From contig CAJVYE010000004.1 in the NCBI GenBank assembly GCA_913009285.1, positions 1 through 15,550 of the forward strand: 15,550 nt of DNA. The letters run 5' to 3'. Positions 6,797-14,341 of this stretch are shown here, piece by piece. The first letter of the stretch is position 1. The number at the start of each line of letters is the position of its first letter. Origin of the DNA: an uncultured Nitrospirota bacterium. GTDB lineage: Bacteria > Nitrospinota > Nitrospinia > SZUA-224. Below the pieces are notes generated by a model. The model was not told where the DNA came from. It ran no database searches and saw only the letters and a program-made list of their open reading frames with translations. A program made the position numbers and the translations under genes.

Positions 6797-7990
6797 TCAC
6801 TCTGTTCTGTAAGCCATCGTGGTCTTCATTATATAATCTTCTATCCCCGCATAAATGCTATGAGCAATCTTTTCCCTGTAATTCTTATTGCGAAGCCTCT
6901 TCTCCTCTGCTGGATTGCTTATAAAGGATGTTTCTATTAATACACTGGGCATATCAGCGCCATAAAGCACATAAAAAGGCCCACCTTTCAGCCCGAAATC
7001 TTTTATGTTTGAGTATGTCCTACTGAATTTATTGACAAGAGATCTATGGATTACGCTGGCTAGTTGAATTGATTCATTTATCTTGCTATTTGCCTTCATA
7101 TCCGCCAATATAAACTGGACATCACTATTTATTTTTTGCCGGGTAGCCATATTTTCCCTTGCCGCTGTTTCTAATGCCCTTTCACTGAGTGCGTCACTCA
7201 GATAATATGTCTCAATCCCATTAACACCCCTCTGTCTGCTTGCATTTGTATGGATAGAGATGAATATATCAGCCTCCTTTTCATTAGCAATAAACGCCCT
7301 CTGCTCTAACTGGATATACACATCCTTCTCTCTTGTCAAGACTATTTTGTAATTACCTTCTTTCTCCATTATCCTTTTTAATCTCTTTGCTATATCAAGG
7401 ACTACAGTCTTTTCTTGTAGTCCACCTCTCCCCGTTGCTCCTGCATCCTTGCCCCCATGTCCAGGATCTATAACTATCTTAGGGGTTCTCCTCTTACTTT
7501 TATTCCTTGCATATTTTTCCTTTATAGTAAGTGGTTTTTCTCTGCCGGTTTCCTCTACTTTCTTTTTGGTTGCAGGAAGAGGTGTACCCCAGACATCGAT
7601 AACTATCCTGTAAGGATCATCCAAGGAAAACACCTTAAACTTGTCAATATTATCAATATCAAGAACAACCCTGACCACATCCTTCTTATTCTGTCCTGCC
7701 CTTATTCTCTTCAATAGGCCGTTATTTATTGAGATATTGTGTTCCTTTAAGTTCGGATCGATCACAGTGTTCAGAATATCTATATAGAACCTATTAGGAT
7801 TTATCAAGCGATGTTCTCTGAACTTTGCCTTACCATCTATGTCGATTACAATCCTTGTGTATTTAGGGTTTGTCCATGGCCGTATATTTGTTACCCTGCA
7901 CATCTTCTTTGCAAAGGAAACATTGGTACTAATAAGGATCAGGGAAAGAAAGACCGGTATATAACATAGATACCATCCCTTTTTATTCAC
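6797..7990 (-). CDS. AMIN-domain N-acetylmuramoyl-L-alanine amidase (AmiC-like)
   Basis: The 397-residue protein is an exported Zn-dependent amidase that cuts the bond between N-acetylmuramic acid and the stem peptide, used to separate daughter cells or remodel the wall. A signal peptide covers about 1-27 (basic start, hydrophobic 9-25, then VSFA). One AMIN domain (about 31-135), a targeting module, and a basic linker follow. The Amidase_3 domain is at about 170-390. Zn ligands H178 (IDPGHGGKDAGA), E193 and H247 (SIHTNAS) and the catalytic E353 (VLIETSFISN) are all present, so it should be active. The start is GTG at 7990, with AAGGAGGT 12 bases upstream, slightly long. It lacks the SH3 or LysM extras seen in some relatives. 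Confidence 0.93.
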   Translation of the reverse strand: MNKKGWYLCYIPVFLSLILISTNVSFAKKMCRVTNIRPWTNPKYTRIVIDIDGKAKFREHRLINPNRFYIDILNTVIDPNLKEHNISINNGLLKRIRAGQNKKDVVRVVLDIDNIDKFKVFSLDDPYRIVIDVWGTPLPATKKKVEETGREKPLTIKEKYARNKSKRRTPKIVIDPGHGGKDAGATGRGGLQEKTVVLDIAKRLKRIMEKEGNYKIVLTREKDVYIQLEQRAFIANEKEADIFISIHTNASRQRGVNGIETYYLSDALSERALETAARENMATRQKINSDVQFILADMKANSKINESIQLASVIHRSLVNKFSRTYSNIKDFGLKGGPFYVLYGADMPSVLIETSFISNPAEEKRLRNKNYREKIAHSIYAGIEDYIMKTTMAYRTE

Positions 7991-8371
7991 CTTAAGCAGA
8001 GTACCTCCTTTCTCTATTGACAGACGTTACATATATCTTCTGCTCAAATATTAATCATTTTGCTACAACTGACATTCTTTTAATATGTTATTTAAAATAT
8101 CTACAGGTTTATCCACAACTTTTTCACAATTTTTGTTGAAAAAGTGCTGGACGTAATTTTACTATTCTTTATTGTTTACTTATTATATATGCCTTTATTT
8201 CTTCCTCTAAGGGAGTGATATGCATTAATGCATCTTTCATAACTACATTTCAATAATACATAAAATATAATATAAATCAATTTAAAAATAAACACACTAA
8301 GAGCTCGCTAAAAAATAACTTAACATTCTCGCAACTAATCTTCAGGCTATCTTTGATCGATCCCTAAAAAC
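7991..8371. other. Gene-free intergenic region (381 bases)
   Basis: It lies between the amidase start (-) and the end of the second ABC transporter gene (-), so it should hold the amidase promoter, which I cannot pin down. Visible elements are the amidase ribosome binding site (8003-8010) and one consensus DnaA-box-like nonamer, TTATCCACA (8109-8117). That nonamer is followed at once by a 9-bp hairpin (8118-8126 with 8137-8145). The rest is AT-rich with no coding potential and no clear terminator for the ABC genes. Confidence 0.55.
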
Positions 8372-10162
8372 TCAGGGGAAGAGTTGCAGACGATAGAGGT
8401 TGTAGTAGATCCCCTTTCTTTTGATCAGCTCCTTCGGAGTCCCCATTTCTTTTATCCTCCCATCCTTCATAACGATTATCCTGTCGACATACCGGATAGT
8501 AGAGAGTCTATGGGCAATTATTATTGATGTTCTCCCCTTGATCAGTTTTTGCAGTGCATCCCTGATAAGTATCTCTGTCTCTGTATCAACACTGGAGGTT
8601 GCCTCATCCAGGATTAGGATAGCGGGGTTGTAGGCAAGTGCCCTGGCAAAGGCAAGCAGCTGTCTCTGTCCCAGAGAGAGTGTACTTCCCCTCTCCTGGA
8701 CTATCTCCTGGTAGCCATGCCTGAATCTCTCTATGAAGTTATGCGCGTTGACATAGGTAGATACCTTTTTAATATCATCGAGTGTGATATCTTTGTTATT
8801 AAGCCTGATATTCTCCTCTATATTTCCTGAGAAGAGAAACACATCTTGTTGTATCACTCCAATATGGTGACGCAACTGGTATTTATCTATGTCCCTTATA
8901 TCAATACCATCGAGGAGTATCCTTCCCTTTTTTATATCGTAGAATCTTCCCAGGAGATTGATGATTGAGGTCTTTCCAGAGCCAGTAGCGCCCACTATGG
9001 CAATACTCTCACCCGGTTTGAGATGGAAAGAGATATCTTGCAATACATAGTTATTAGAATCTCCTGAATCGTATGAAAACCATACACCCTGAAACTCTAT
9101 CTCTCCACATACCTTTTCAATCTTTACAGGTTTCTCTGGATTCGGTATATCCTCAGGTGTATCGATTACCTTGAAGATCCTCTCTGAGGATGCCATGCTC
9201 GCTTGCATGATGTTGAATTTTTCTGCAAGATCACGTAAAGGCATAAAGAACCGGAGGACATATTGTATGAATGCCACCAATACCCCTGGCAAAATGATCC
9301 CTTCCAGTATCTCTCCTCCTCCATACCATATAATCAATCCAATTGCCATGGCGCTTAGGACCTCTATAGTAGGGAAGAAAAGGGCATTGTATATGATAGA
9401 TCTTATGAGTTCATCCCTATTTTCTATATTTATTTGCTTAAATCTGTTGAAATTTTTTTCTTTTCTGCCAAATACCTGAACCGTACTCATCCCTGATATA
9501 TTCTCCTGTAGGTAAGAATTTAGCCGTGCAAGTGAGATTCTTGTCTTTCGATAGGCATCCCTTGCCTTTTTGCGGTAGAGTGCCATGATAATAAAGAGAA
9601 GTGGTATGATGGTGAATAAGATAAGGGCCAATCTCCAGTCCATGTATACCAGGACACAGGCTATTCCAATGAGGGTGAATATATCACTGAAGATAAAGAC
9701 CAGACCCGATGTAAGCATCTCATTTAAGACCTCTACATCGTTGACCACACGTGTCATAAGCCTTCCCACAGGGTTTCTGTCAAAGAAAGCTAATGACATC
9801 TTCTGGAGATGAGAGAATATATTTACCCGGAGATCATACATCACCCTCTGCCCTGTAAGGTGCATCATATATACCTGGAGATACTGTAGGACAAAGCCTG
9901 TTATGAGGATAGCAATATAGATCCCGGCTATAATATTCAGTCCTTCTATCTTTTTCTGGCTTATGTAATCATCTATGGCAATTTTGGTAAGGTATGGTCC
10001 TGCAAGGTGGAGGAGGGATATGATTATAAGGAGAAGGACAGAGATGACTACTTCCAGGCGGTAAGGTGCAATATATCTTAAGAGTCTCTTTATCAGTTTG
10101 GCATCGTATGCCTTTCCCAGTATCTCATCCTCAAGAAAATTGTTGGCAAATCCTCTCATCAT
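8372..10162 (-). CDS. ABC exporter half-transporter, subunit B (MdlB/TM288-like)
   Basis: The 596-residue protein has an N-terminal six-helix ABC exporter membrane domain (about 25-320) fused to an ATPase domain (about 355-590). Walker A is at 391-398 (GATGSGKT), the Q-loop Gln is Q439, Walker B ends in D519-E520 with the catalytic Glu intact, and the switch His is H551. The signature motif is LSLGQ (495-499) rather than LSGGQ. The intact Glu with an altered signature is the pattern of the partner that keeps the working ATP site in heterodimeric exporters. It starts at ATG 10162, 46 bases after the stop of the upstream ABC gene, so the two are one operon. The substrate cannot be told from sequence; drugs, lipids or peptides are all possible. 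Confidence 0.92.
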   Translation of the reverse strand: MMRGFANNFLEDEILGKAYDAKLIKRLLRYIAPYRLEVVISVLLLIIISLLHLAGPYLTKIAIDDYISQKKIEGLNIIAGIYIAILITGFVLQYLQVYMMHLTGQRVMYDLRVNIFSHLQKMSLAFFDRNPVGRLMTRVVNDVEVLNEMLTSGLVFIFSDIFTLIGIACVLVYMDWRLALILFTIIPLLFIIMALYRKKARDAYRKTRISLARLNSYLQENISGMSTVQVFGRKEKNFNRFKQINIENRDELIRSIIYNALFFPTIEVLSAMAIGLIIWYGGGEILEGIILPGVLVAFIQYVLRFFMPLRDLAEKFNIMQASMASSERIFKVIDTPEDIPNPEKPVKIEKVCGEIEFQGVWFSYDSGDSNNYVLQDISFHLKPGESIAIVGATGSGKTSIINLLGRFYDIKKGRILLDGIDIRDIDKYQLRHHIGVIQQDVFLFSGNIEENIRLNNKDITLDDIKKVSTYVNAHNFIERFRHGYQEIVQERGSTLSLGQRQLLAFARALAYNPAILILDEATSSVDTETEILIRDALQKLIKGRTSIIIAHRLSTIRYVDRIIVMKDGRIKEMGTPKELIKRKGIYYNLYRLQLFP

Positions 10163-10208
10163 GTCTTAGATGGCTCCATTTATAGTCTATTCTCCTTCAC
10201 CTCATTAG

Positions 10209-11963
10209 TCATACGAGCTCCATTTCTAGCCCAAGCATCTGTTGCCGGTAGATATTCTGGTATATCCCCTTTATAGAGATGAGTTTTTTATGATCCCCCA
10301 CCTCTGCGATTCTGCCCTGATCCAGTACAACTATCATGTCAGCATCTTTTATTGTTGATATCCTGTGTGATATCATAATTGTTGTGATCCCTTTCATCAC
10401 CTTTTTCATTTCTCTCAATACCTTTTCCTCCATCTGTGCATCCAGGCTGGCAAAGGCATCGTCCAGTATCAAGATTTTAGGTCTCCTTAGTATGACCCTG
10501 GCAAGGGCAAGCCTCTGCCTCTGACCGCCGGACAGGGTTACTCCTCTTTCTCCTAATAGCGTATCCATACCGTTGGGAAATCTCTCTATCTCCATAGATA
10601 ATCCAGAGATAGAGGCTGCTTTCCATATATCTTCATCACTTGCACCATCATGTGCTCCAAACAGGATATTCTCTCTTATGGTATCAGAGAAAAGTAAGGG
10701 TTCTTGCTCGACATAGCCTATACTTTTCCGAAGGAGGTCTATAGGAATCCTTTTGATTTCCACTCCATCAACAGTAAGACCGACACCATCTATATCATAT
10801 ATCCGTGGTATAAGCTTTACCAATGTGCTTTTTCCCGACCCAACGGGACCAACCAGTGCAGTGATACTCCCTTTCTTTATCTTCAGGTTTATTCCATGGA
10901 GGACATCTCCCCTATCTGGATAATAAGAAAAGTTGAGATCTTTAAATTCAATCTCCCCTTTTATCTCTGTTATAGGTAATTTATCATCCCTGTCTACCAT
11001 CTCAGGTTTGATGTCGAGAAATTCCTCTATCCTCTCCATCGCTGCTATCCCCCGCTGGATAAGATTAATAACATATCCTGTTGCCATCATCGGCCATGTC
11101 AGCATAGCGAGATAGCTATTAAACGCGACGAATGCGCCGAGACTCATCCTACCTGTAATGACATCTCGACCACCAATCCAGAGGACTATTACAGCGGTAA
11201 GGCCGGCAATAAATATCATCATACTGGGAAGAAGTGTCCTAATCTTTGTTAGAGAAAGGTTCTTTCTGATATACTCCTGATTGATTCTCTTGAATCTTTC
11301 CAGAGTGCTCTCCTCACAGACATATGCTTGGACCACTCTTATCCCTGAAATGGATTCCTGGACTATTGTACTCAGATTAGAAAGTCCCACCTGAACATCT
11401 TTAAATTGATTACGTATTCCACCAATGATCCTGTATACGATGAAGGAGAGAATTGGTAAGGGGAGAAGAATAAGAAGTGTTAAACGTACATTTATGATAA
11501 TCATTAATATAAGACATGTAGAGACAGTTACTATAGTATCGACAATGATCAAAACGCCGAATCCCAATAGTTCTCTGACTGCTGTCAGGTCATTGGTAGC
11601 CCGTGACATGATGTCTCCGGTCTTTGTGTGCTGGAAGAATGACCATGAGAGTCTTTGCAGGTGGGCAAAGTAATCGTTTCTGAGATCGCATTCTACCTTT
11701 CTCGATGGAGTGAATAGGTGTTTACGCCAGTAGAATCTGAATACTCCCTGAAATATTGCTACAATAAGGATTAATCCTGAGTAACGAATTAGTATGGTGG
11801 TTGCTGGTCTTTGGGGAAGGAGATCTATAGCCTCCTTTATAATCCATGGGATGATCAAGGCAAGGGCATCTGCGATAAGTAGGGCTATGATCCCTCTGAT
11901 CAGGTCGTTGTAATATTTAACGGTATATCCTGCTAATCTTCTTAGTGTGCCTATTTGAGACAT
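10209..11963 (-). CDS. ABC exporter half-transporter, subunit A (MdlA/TM287-like)
   Basis: The 584-residue protein has a six-helix ABC exporter membrane domain (about 18-305) followed by an ATPase domain (about 337-575). Walker A is GPVGSGKST (372-380), the Q-loop Gln is Q420, the signature is a canonical LSGGQ (477-481) and the switch His is H533. Walker B ends in D501-D502, so the catalytic Glu is replaced by Asp; the D-loop (ASLD) is intact. In heterodimeric exporters this substitution marks the subunit that carries the degenerate ATP site. It is the first gene of a two-gene operon with subunit B. The ATG at 11963 has no clear ribosome binding site. The lipid A flippase MsbA is less likely, because that is a homodimer with two intact sites. 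Confidence 0.92.
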   Translation of the reverse strand: MSQIGTLRRLAGYTVKYYNDLIRGIIALLIADALALIIPWIIKEAIDLLPQRPATTILIRYSGLILIVAIFQGVFRFYWRKHLFTPSRKVECDLRNDYFAHLQRLSWSFFQHTKTGDIMSRATNDLTAVRELLGFGVLIIVDTIVTVSTCLILMIIINVRLTLLILLPLPILSFIVYRIIGGIRNQFKDVQVGLSNLSTIVQESISGIRVVQAYVCEESTLERFKRINQEYIRKNLSLTKIRTLLPSMMIFIAGLTAVIVLWIGGRDVITGRMSLGAFVAFNSYLAMLTWPMMATGYVINLIQRGIAAMERIEEFLDIKPEMVDRDDKLPITEIKGEIEFKDLNFSYYPDRGDVLHGINLKIKKGSITALVGPVGSGKSTLVKLIPRIYDIDGVGLTVDGVEIKRIPIDLLRKSIGYVEQEPLLFSDTIRENILFGAHDGASDEDIWKAASISGLSMEIERFPNGMDTLLGERGVTLSGGQRQRLALARVILRRPKILILDDAFASLDAQMEEKVLREMKKVMKGITTIMISHRISTIKDADMIVVLDQGRIAEVGDHKKLISIKGIYQNIYRQQMLGLEMELV

Positions 11964-11979
11964 ATATAGATATTACCAT

Positions 11980-11997
11980 AAATGTAAGCGTTCACAG
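11980..11997. repeat. 18-bp direct repeat, copy 1
   Basis: AAATGTAAGCGTTCACAG here is identical to bases 12581-12598. Each copy begins one heptamer-repeat region: this one before flaG, the other before hisH. Confidence 0.9.
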
Positions 11998-12174
11998 AAC
12001 ACTGAAATTGGAAATTGGAAATTGGAAATTAGGTAATAGTTCGACCTGTGCGGTTAGCTGTTAGCCATTAGCTTCTGGATAAAATAGTCTCCTCTTTGCT
12101 AACGGCTAATAGCTAATGGCTAACAGCACAGGTTGAGAAAACTGTAAACCGATAACTGTGAACTGATAACTGAT
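11990..12174. repeat. Inverted pair of heptamer arrays upstream of flaG
   Basis: The left half (11990-12073) is 12 consecutive 7-base blocks in one phase. The unit drifts from gttcaca through four near-identical gaaattg copies (12004-12031) to gttagct-type copies (12053-12073). The right half (12098-12174) is 11 blocks in its own single phase, moving from gctaacg-type to aactgat-type units. The halves mirror each other: 12057-12073 pairs perfectly with 12111-12127 (17 bp), 12044-12051 with 12126-12133 (8 bp), and gttcacag (11990-11997) with ctgtgaac (12156-12163). It ends 11 bases before the flaG ATG. Confidence 0.8.
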
Positions 12175-12185
12175 TAGAAGTATAG

Positions 12186-12575
12186 ATGGCAATACAATCC
12201 ATAAATATACCGACGATAGTCCTTGAACCCGGTAGGACGAATGTATCCCGGGAGATCAAAAAAGCTGTTCCTGCAAATGATCAGGTGCCGGAGCCTATCC
12301 AATCGTCAGGTTCTGCCCCCCAGAATAAAATCGAATATCTGGTAGACAAGGTAACAGAATTAAGCAGAAATCTGAACATTAAACTCTCTTTTTCCATTGA
12401 CGAAGAGTTGAACATGGTGATCGTTACGATTACCAGACCGGGAATAGAACCCGGGAGTGAACTAGAGGTCATCCGCCAGATCCCCCCTGAGGAGATGGTG
12501 GAATTTGCCAGAAGATTTAAGGAACTAAATGATGGCGGGGAAACGGAAGTGTTTATACCCGGCCTGAAAGTTTAA
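12186..12575 (+). CDS. flaG: FlaG-family protein
   Basis: The 129-residue protein matches the FlaG family in its C-terminal half. The hallmarks are NIKLSFSIDEELNMVIVTI followed by VIRQIPPEEMVEFARRFKEL (residues about 62-115). FlaG proteins are small, often encoded next to flagellin and cap genes, and affect filament length; their mechanism is not settled. The N-terminal half (1-50) is low in predicted structure and rich in Pro/Val. Between the two strands of the domain there is a PGIEPGSE insert not usual in the family. No other flagellar gene is nearby. It stands alone between the ABC genes and hisH, bounded on both sides by heptamer-repeat regions. The start ATG at 12186 has only a weak purine site (gaag, 12177-12180). 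Confidence 0.8.
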   Translation: MAIQSINIPTIVLEPGRTNVSREIKKAVPANDQVPEPIQSSGSAPQNKIEYLVDKVTELSRNLNIKLSFSIDEELNMVIVTITRPGIEPGSELEVIRQIPPEEMVEFARRFKELNDGGETEVFIPGLKV

Positions 12576-12580
12576 GTTTT

Positions 12581-12598
12581 AAATGTAAGCGTTCACAG
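12581..12598. repeat. 18-bp direct repeat, copy 2
   Basis: Identical to 11980-11997. It begins right after the flaG stop codon and leads into the left heptamer array. Confidence 0.9.
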
Positions 12599-12625
12599 TT
12601 CACGGTTTACAGTTAACAGTTGATG
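12591..12625. repeat. Heptamer array, left arm (before hisH)
   Basis: Five consecutive 7-base units starting at 12591, drifting from gttcaca to gttgatg and all beginning with GTT. It is inverted relative to the array at 12941-12968: gtttacagtt (12605-12614) pairs with aactgtaaac (12940-12949), and gttcacag (12591-12598) with ctgtgaac (12963-12970). Confidence 0.8.
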
Positions 12626-12636
12626 AAAACAGAATG

Positions 12637-12913
12637 GTAACTATTCAGCGAATTATAAAATTGTTTGTTTTAGCCCTGAAGGGGCATAAGCACATAGCCG
12701 TGGGTAAAGCCCACGGACCAAGATATATCAAAATTTATAGCCCTGAAAGGGCGGAAGAAAATAGTTATTGTTTCTTCGCTCAGATTTATCTTTCACCCCT
12801 TCGGGGCTGGATGTTTCTTTTTTTCCTTTATCCGTGGGCTTCACCCACGGCTATATGCTTTCAGCCCTTCGGGCCTAAATTAGATTTATCAAAAAAATAC
12901 GCTGAATAGTTAC
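12637..12913. mobile_element. 277-bp non-autonomous element with nested REP-like hairpins
   Basis: The ends are perfect 14-bp inverted repeats, gtaactattcagcg (12637-12650) and its complement (12900-12913). Inside, two long arms mirror each other (12671-12717 against 12831-12877 with a few changes). Each carries a 7-bp GC-rich hairpin (12698-12716 and 12832-12850) plus a short ccctgaagggg or cccttcggg hairpin; two further short hairpins are at 12740-12752 and 12796-12806. ACAGAA flanks both sides (12629-12634 and 12914-12919), a possible imperfect target duplication offset by 2 bases on the left. It has no transposase gene, so it would depend on one elsewhere, such as a RAYT-type enzyme. Confidence 0.75.
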
Positions 12914-12940
12914 ACAGAAAGTAAAAGGAAATTGAAAAAA

Positions 12941-12968
12941 ACTGTAAACTGTAAACTGATAACTGTGA
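12941..12968. repeat. Heptamer array, right arm (before hisH)
   Basis: Four 7-base units in phase: actgtaa twice, then two variants. It lies on the far side of the 277-bp element from its inverted partner at 12591-12625 and ends 19 bases before the hisH ATG. Confidence 0.8.
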
Positions 12969-12987
12969 ACGGGTACGGGAGACTTAT

Positions 12988-13611
12988 ATGATAGCTATTG
13001 TCGATTATGGAATGGGGAATTTAAGGAGTGTTCAGAAGGGGTTTGAAAAGGTAGGATATACCGCGGTTATTACAGGTGACCCCAACATGGTCATGGATGC
13101 CGATGCCATTGTCCTACCAGGTGTTGGCGCCTTTAGAGATTGTATGAAAAATCTTGAGAAGGCAGGATTGATCGACCCAATCAAGGAATTTATTAATAGA
13201 GGTAAGCCATTTCTGGGTATCTGCTTAGGTCTTCAACTTCTCTTTACAGAGAGTGAGGAGTTTGGTATTCATAAGGGACTCGATATTATAAAGGGGAGGG
13301 TTGTTAGATTTCCTGATAATCTCAACACTACTAGGTTAATCAAGATTCCTCACATGGGCTGGAATAGTGTAAAGATAAAAAAAAGGGTGTCTATCTTTGA
13401 AGGGATTCCGGATGATGCATATTTCTATTTTGTGCACTCCTATTATGTTGTGCCGACAGATGGAGATGTGATTGCTATGACTACCAACTATGGAGTTGAG
13501 TTCACTTCTGCTATTGCGTCAGATAATCTGTTTGCTGTTCAGTTTCATCCGGAGAAGAGTCAGGAATTGGGTCTTCAGATATTAAAGATTTTTGGAGAGA
13601 TTACTAAATAA
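12988..13611 (+). CDS. hisH: Imidazole glycerol phosphate synthase, glutamine amidotransferase subunit HisH
   Basis: The 207-residue protein releases ammonia from glutamine and passes it to HisF, the fifth step of histidine synthesis. It is a class I amidotransferase. The catalytic triad is visible as C79 (GICLGLQLLF), H187 and E189 (QFHPEKS). The start MIAIVDYGMGNLRSV and the PGVGAF loop (44-49) are typical, and length is normal. The ATG at 12988 follows a gggag site 7 bases upstream. One base separates its stop from the hisA ATG, so they are translated together. Its upstream region is filled with repeats, so the promoter may lie further back or within them. Confidence 0.97.
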   Translation: MIAIVDYGMGNLRSVQKGFEKVGYTAVITGDPNMVMDADAIVLPGVGAFRDCMKNLEKAGLIDPIKEFINRGKPFLGICLGLQLLFTESEEFGIHKGLDIIKGRVVRFPDNLNTTRLIKIPHMGWNSVKIKKRVSIFEGIPDDAYFYFVHSYYVVPTDGDVIAMTTNYGVEFTSAIASDNLFAVQFHPEKSQELGLQILKIFGEITK

Positions 13612-13612
13612 A

Positions 13613-14341
13613 ATGCTTATTATACCGGCTGTAGATATCAGGAAAGGTAAGTGTGTCAGGCTTCTTCAAGGGAGAATAGATAGAGAGACTGTCTATTCTG
13701 ATGATCCGATATCAATGGCGCAGAGATGGGAGGAATTGGGTAGTGAGCTTATCCATGTTGTGGATCTCGATGGTGCATTTGAGGGGAGACCCGGGAATAT
13801 GGATATTATTAAGAGGATGATCGCTTCTCTCAGGATTCAGGTGGAAGTAGGGGGTGGTATCAGGGATATAGAGACCATAGAGGATTATATTACAGGTGGT
13901 GCCAGCATGGTAATATTAGGGACAGTGGCGTTAGAGGATCCTGGATTTGTAGAGGATGTATGTAATAGGTTTCCAGGCAGGGTCACTGTCGGTATAGATG
14001 CAAGAGACGGTTATGTAGCTATTAAGGGTTGGACCGAGGTTACACGGGAGAAGGCATCCATGTTAGCAAGGAGATTTGATGGTTTGGGTATCACTGCTAT
14101 CATTTATACAGATATTAAGAGAGATGGGATGCTAGTTGGTCCCAATGTCGAAGGTATTAAGGAATTTGCCTCTTCGACAGATATCCCTGTGATTGCATCA
14201 GGAGGTATATCCGGGATAGAGGATATAAAGAGGGTGTTAGATATTGAAGAATATGGTGTTACAGGTATTATAGTAGGAAAGGCCATATACGATGGAACGC
14301 TCGATTTTCAGGAAGCAGTTAAAATAGCGAATAGTCGTTAG
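13613..14341 (+). CDS. hisA: ProFAR isomerase HisA
   Basis: The 242-residue protein is a (beta-alpha)8 barrel that isomerises ProFAR to PRFAR, the substrate of HisHF. The catalytic aspartates are D8 (IPAVDIRKGKCVRL) and D167 (YTDIKRDGM); phosphate-binding glycines are at VGGGI (79-83) and ASGGI (195-199). I chose ATG 13613 because family members begin with this MLIIPAVD motif. A TTG at 13592 in the same frame would add seven residues read from the end of hisH and is unlikely. The ribosome site ggagag lies inside hisH, about 13 bases upstream. The last few codons, including the stop, fall inside a heptamer array (14327-14354), so the C-terminus has been written by a repeat. Confidence 0.97.
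   Translation: MLIIPAVDIRKGKCVRLLQGRIDRETVYSDDPISMAQRWEELGSELIHVVDLDGAFEGRPGNMDIIKRMIASLRIQVEVGGGIRDIETIEDYITGGASMVILGTVALEDPGFVEDVCNRFPGRVTVGIDARDGYVAIKGWTEVTREKASMLARRFDGLGITAIIYTDIKRDGMLVGPNVEGIKEFASSTDIPVIASGGISGIEDIKRVLDIEEYGVTGIIVGKAIYDGTLDFQEAVKIANSR

Larger units (their letters stand above)
12576..12987. other. Repeat-filled intergenic region (412 bases) before hisH
   Basis: No gene is supported. It is made almost entirely of repeats: the second 18-bp direct repeat (12581-12598), a left heptamer array (12591-12625), the 277-bp element with nested hairpins (12637-12913), a right heptamer array (12941-12968), and the hisH ribosome binding site (gggag within 12977-12982). An apparent 91-codon reading frame here is a by-product of the palindromes. 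Confidence 0.8.

Noticed and set aside
8109..8117. Replication origin
   Set aside because: Only one DnaA-box match, and no dnaA, dnaN or gyrB nearby.
11990..12174. CRISPR-like repeat array
   Set aside because: Units are 7 bp, degenerate and contiguous with no unique spacers, and no cas genes are present.
12634..12909. 91-codon reading frame on + through the repeat element
   Set aside because: It is made up of inverted repeats and hairpins, has no ribosome binding site and no recognisable domain; palindromic GC-rich blocks readily give open frames.
13592..13612. TTG as an upstream start for hisA
   Set aside because: HisA proteins start at the MLIIPAVD motif, which begins at ATG 13613; the extra residues are an out-of-frame reading of the hisH 3' end.
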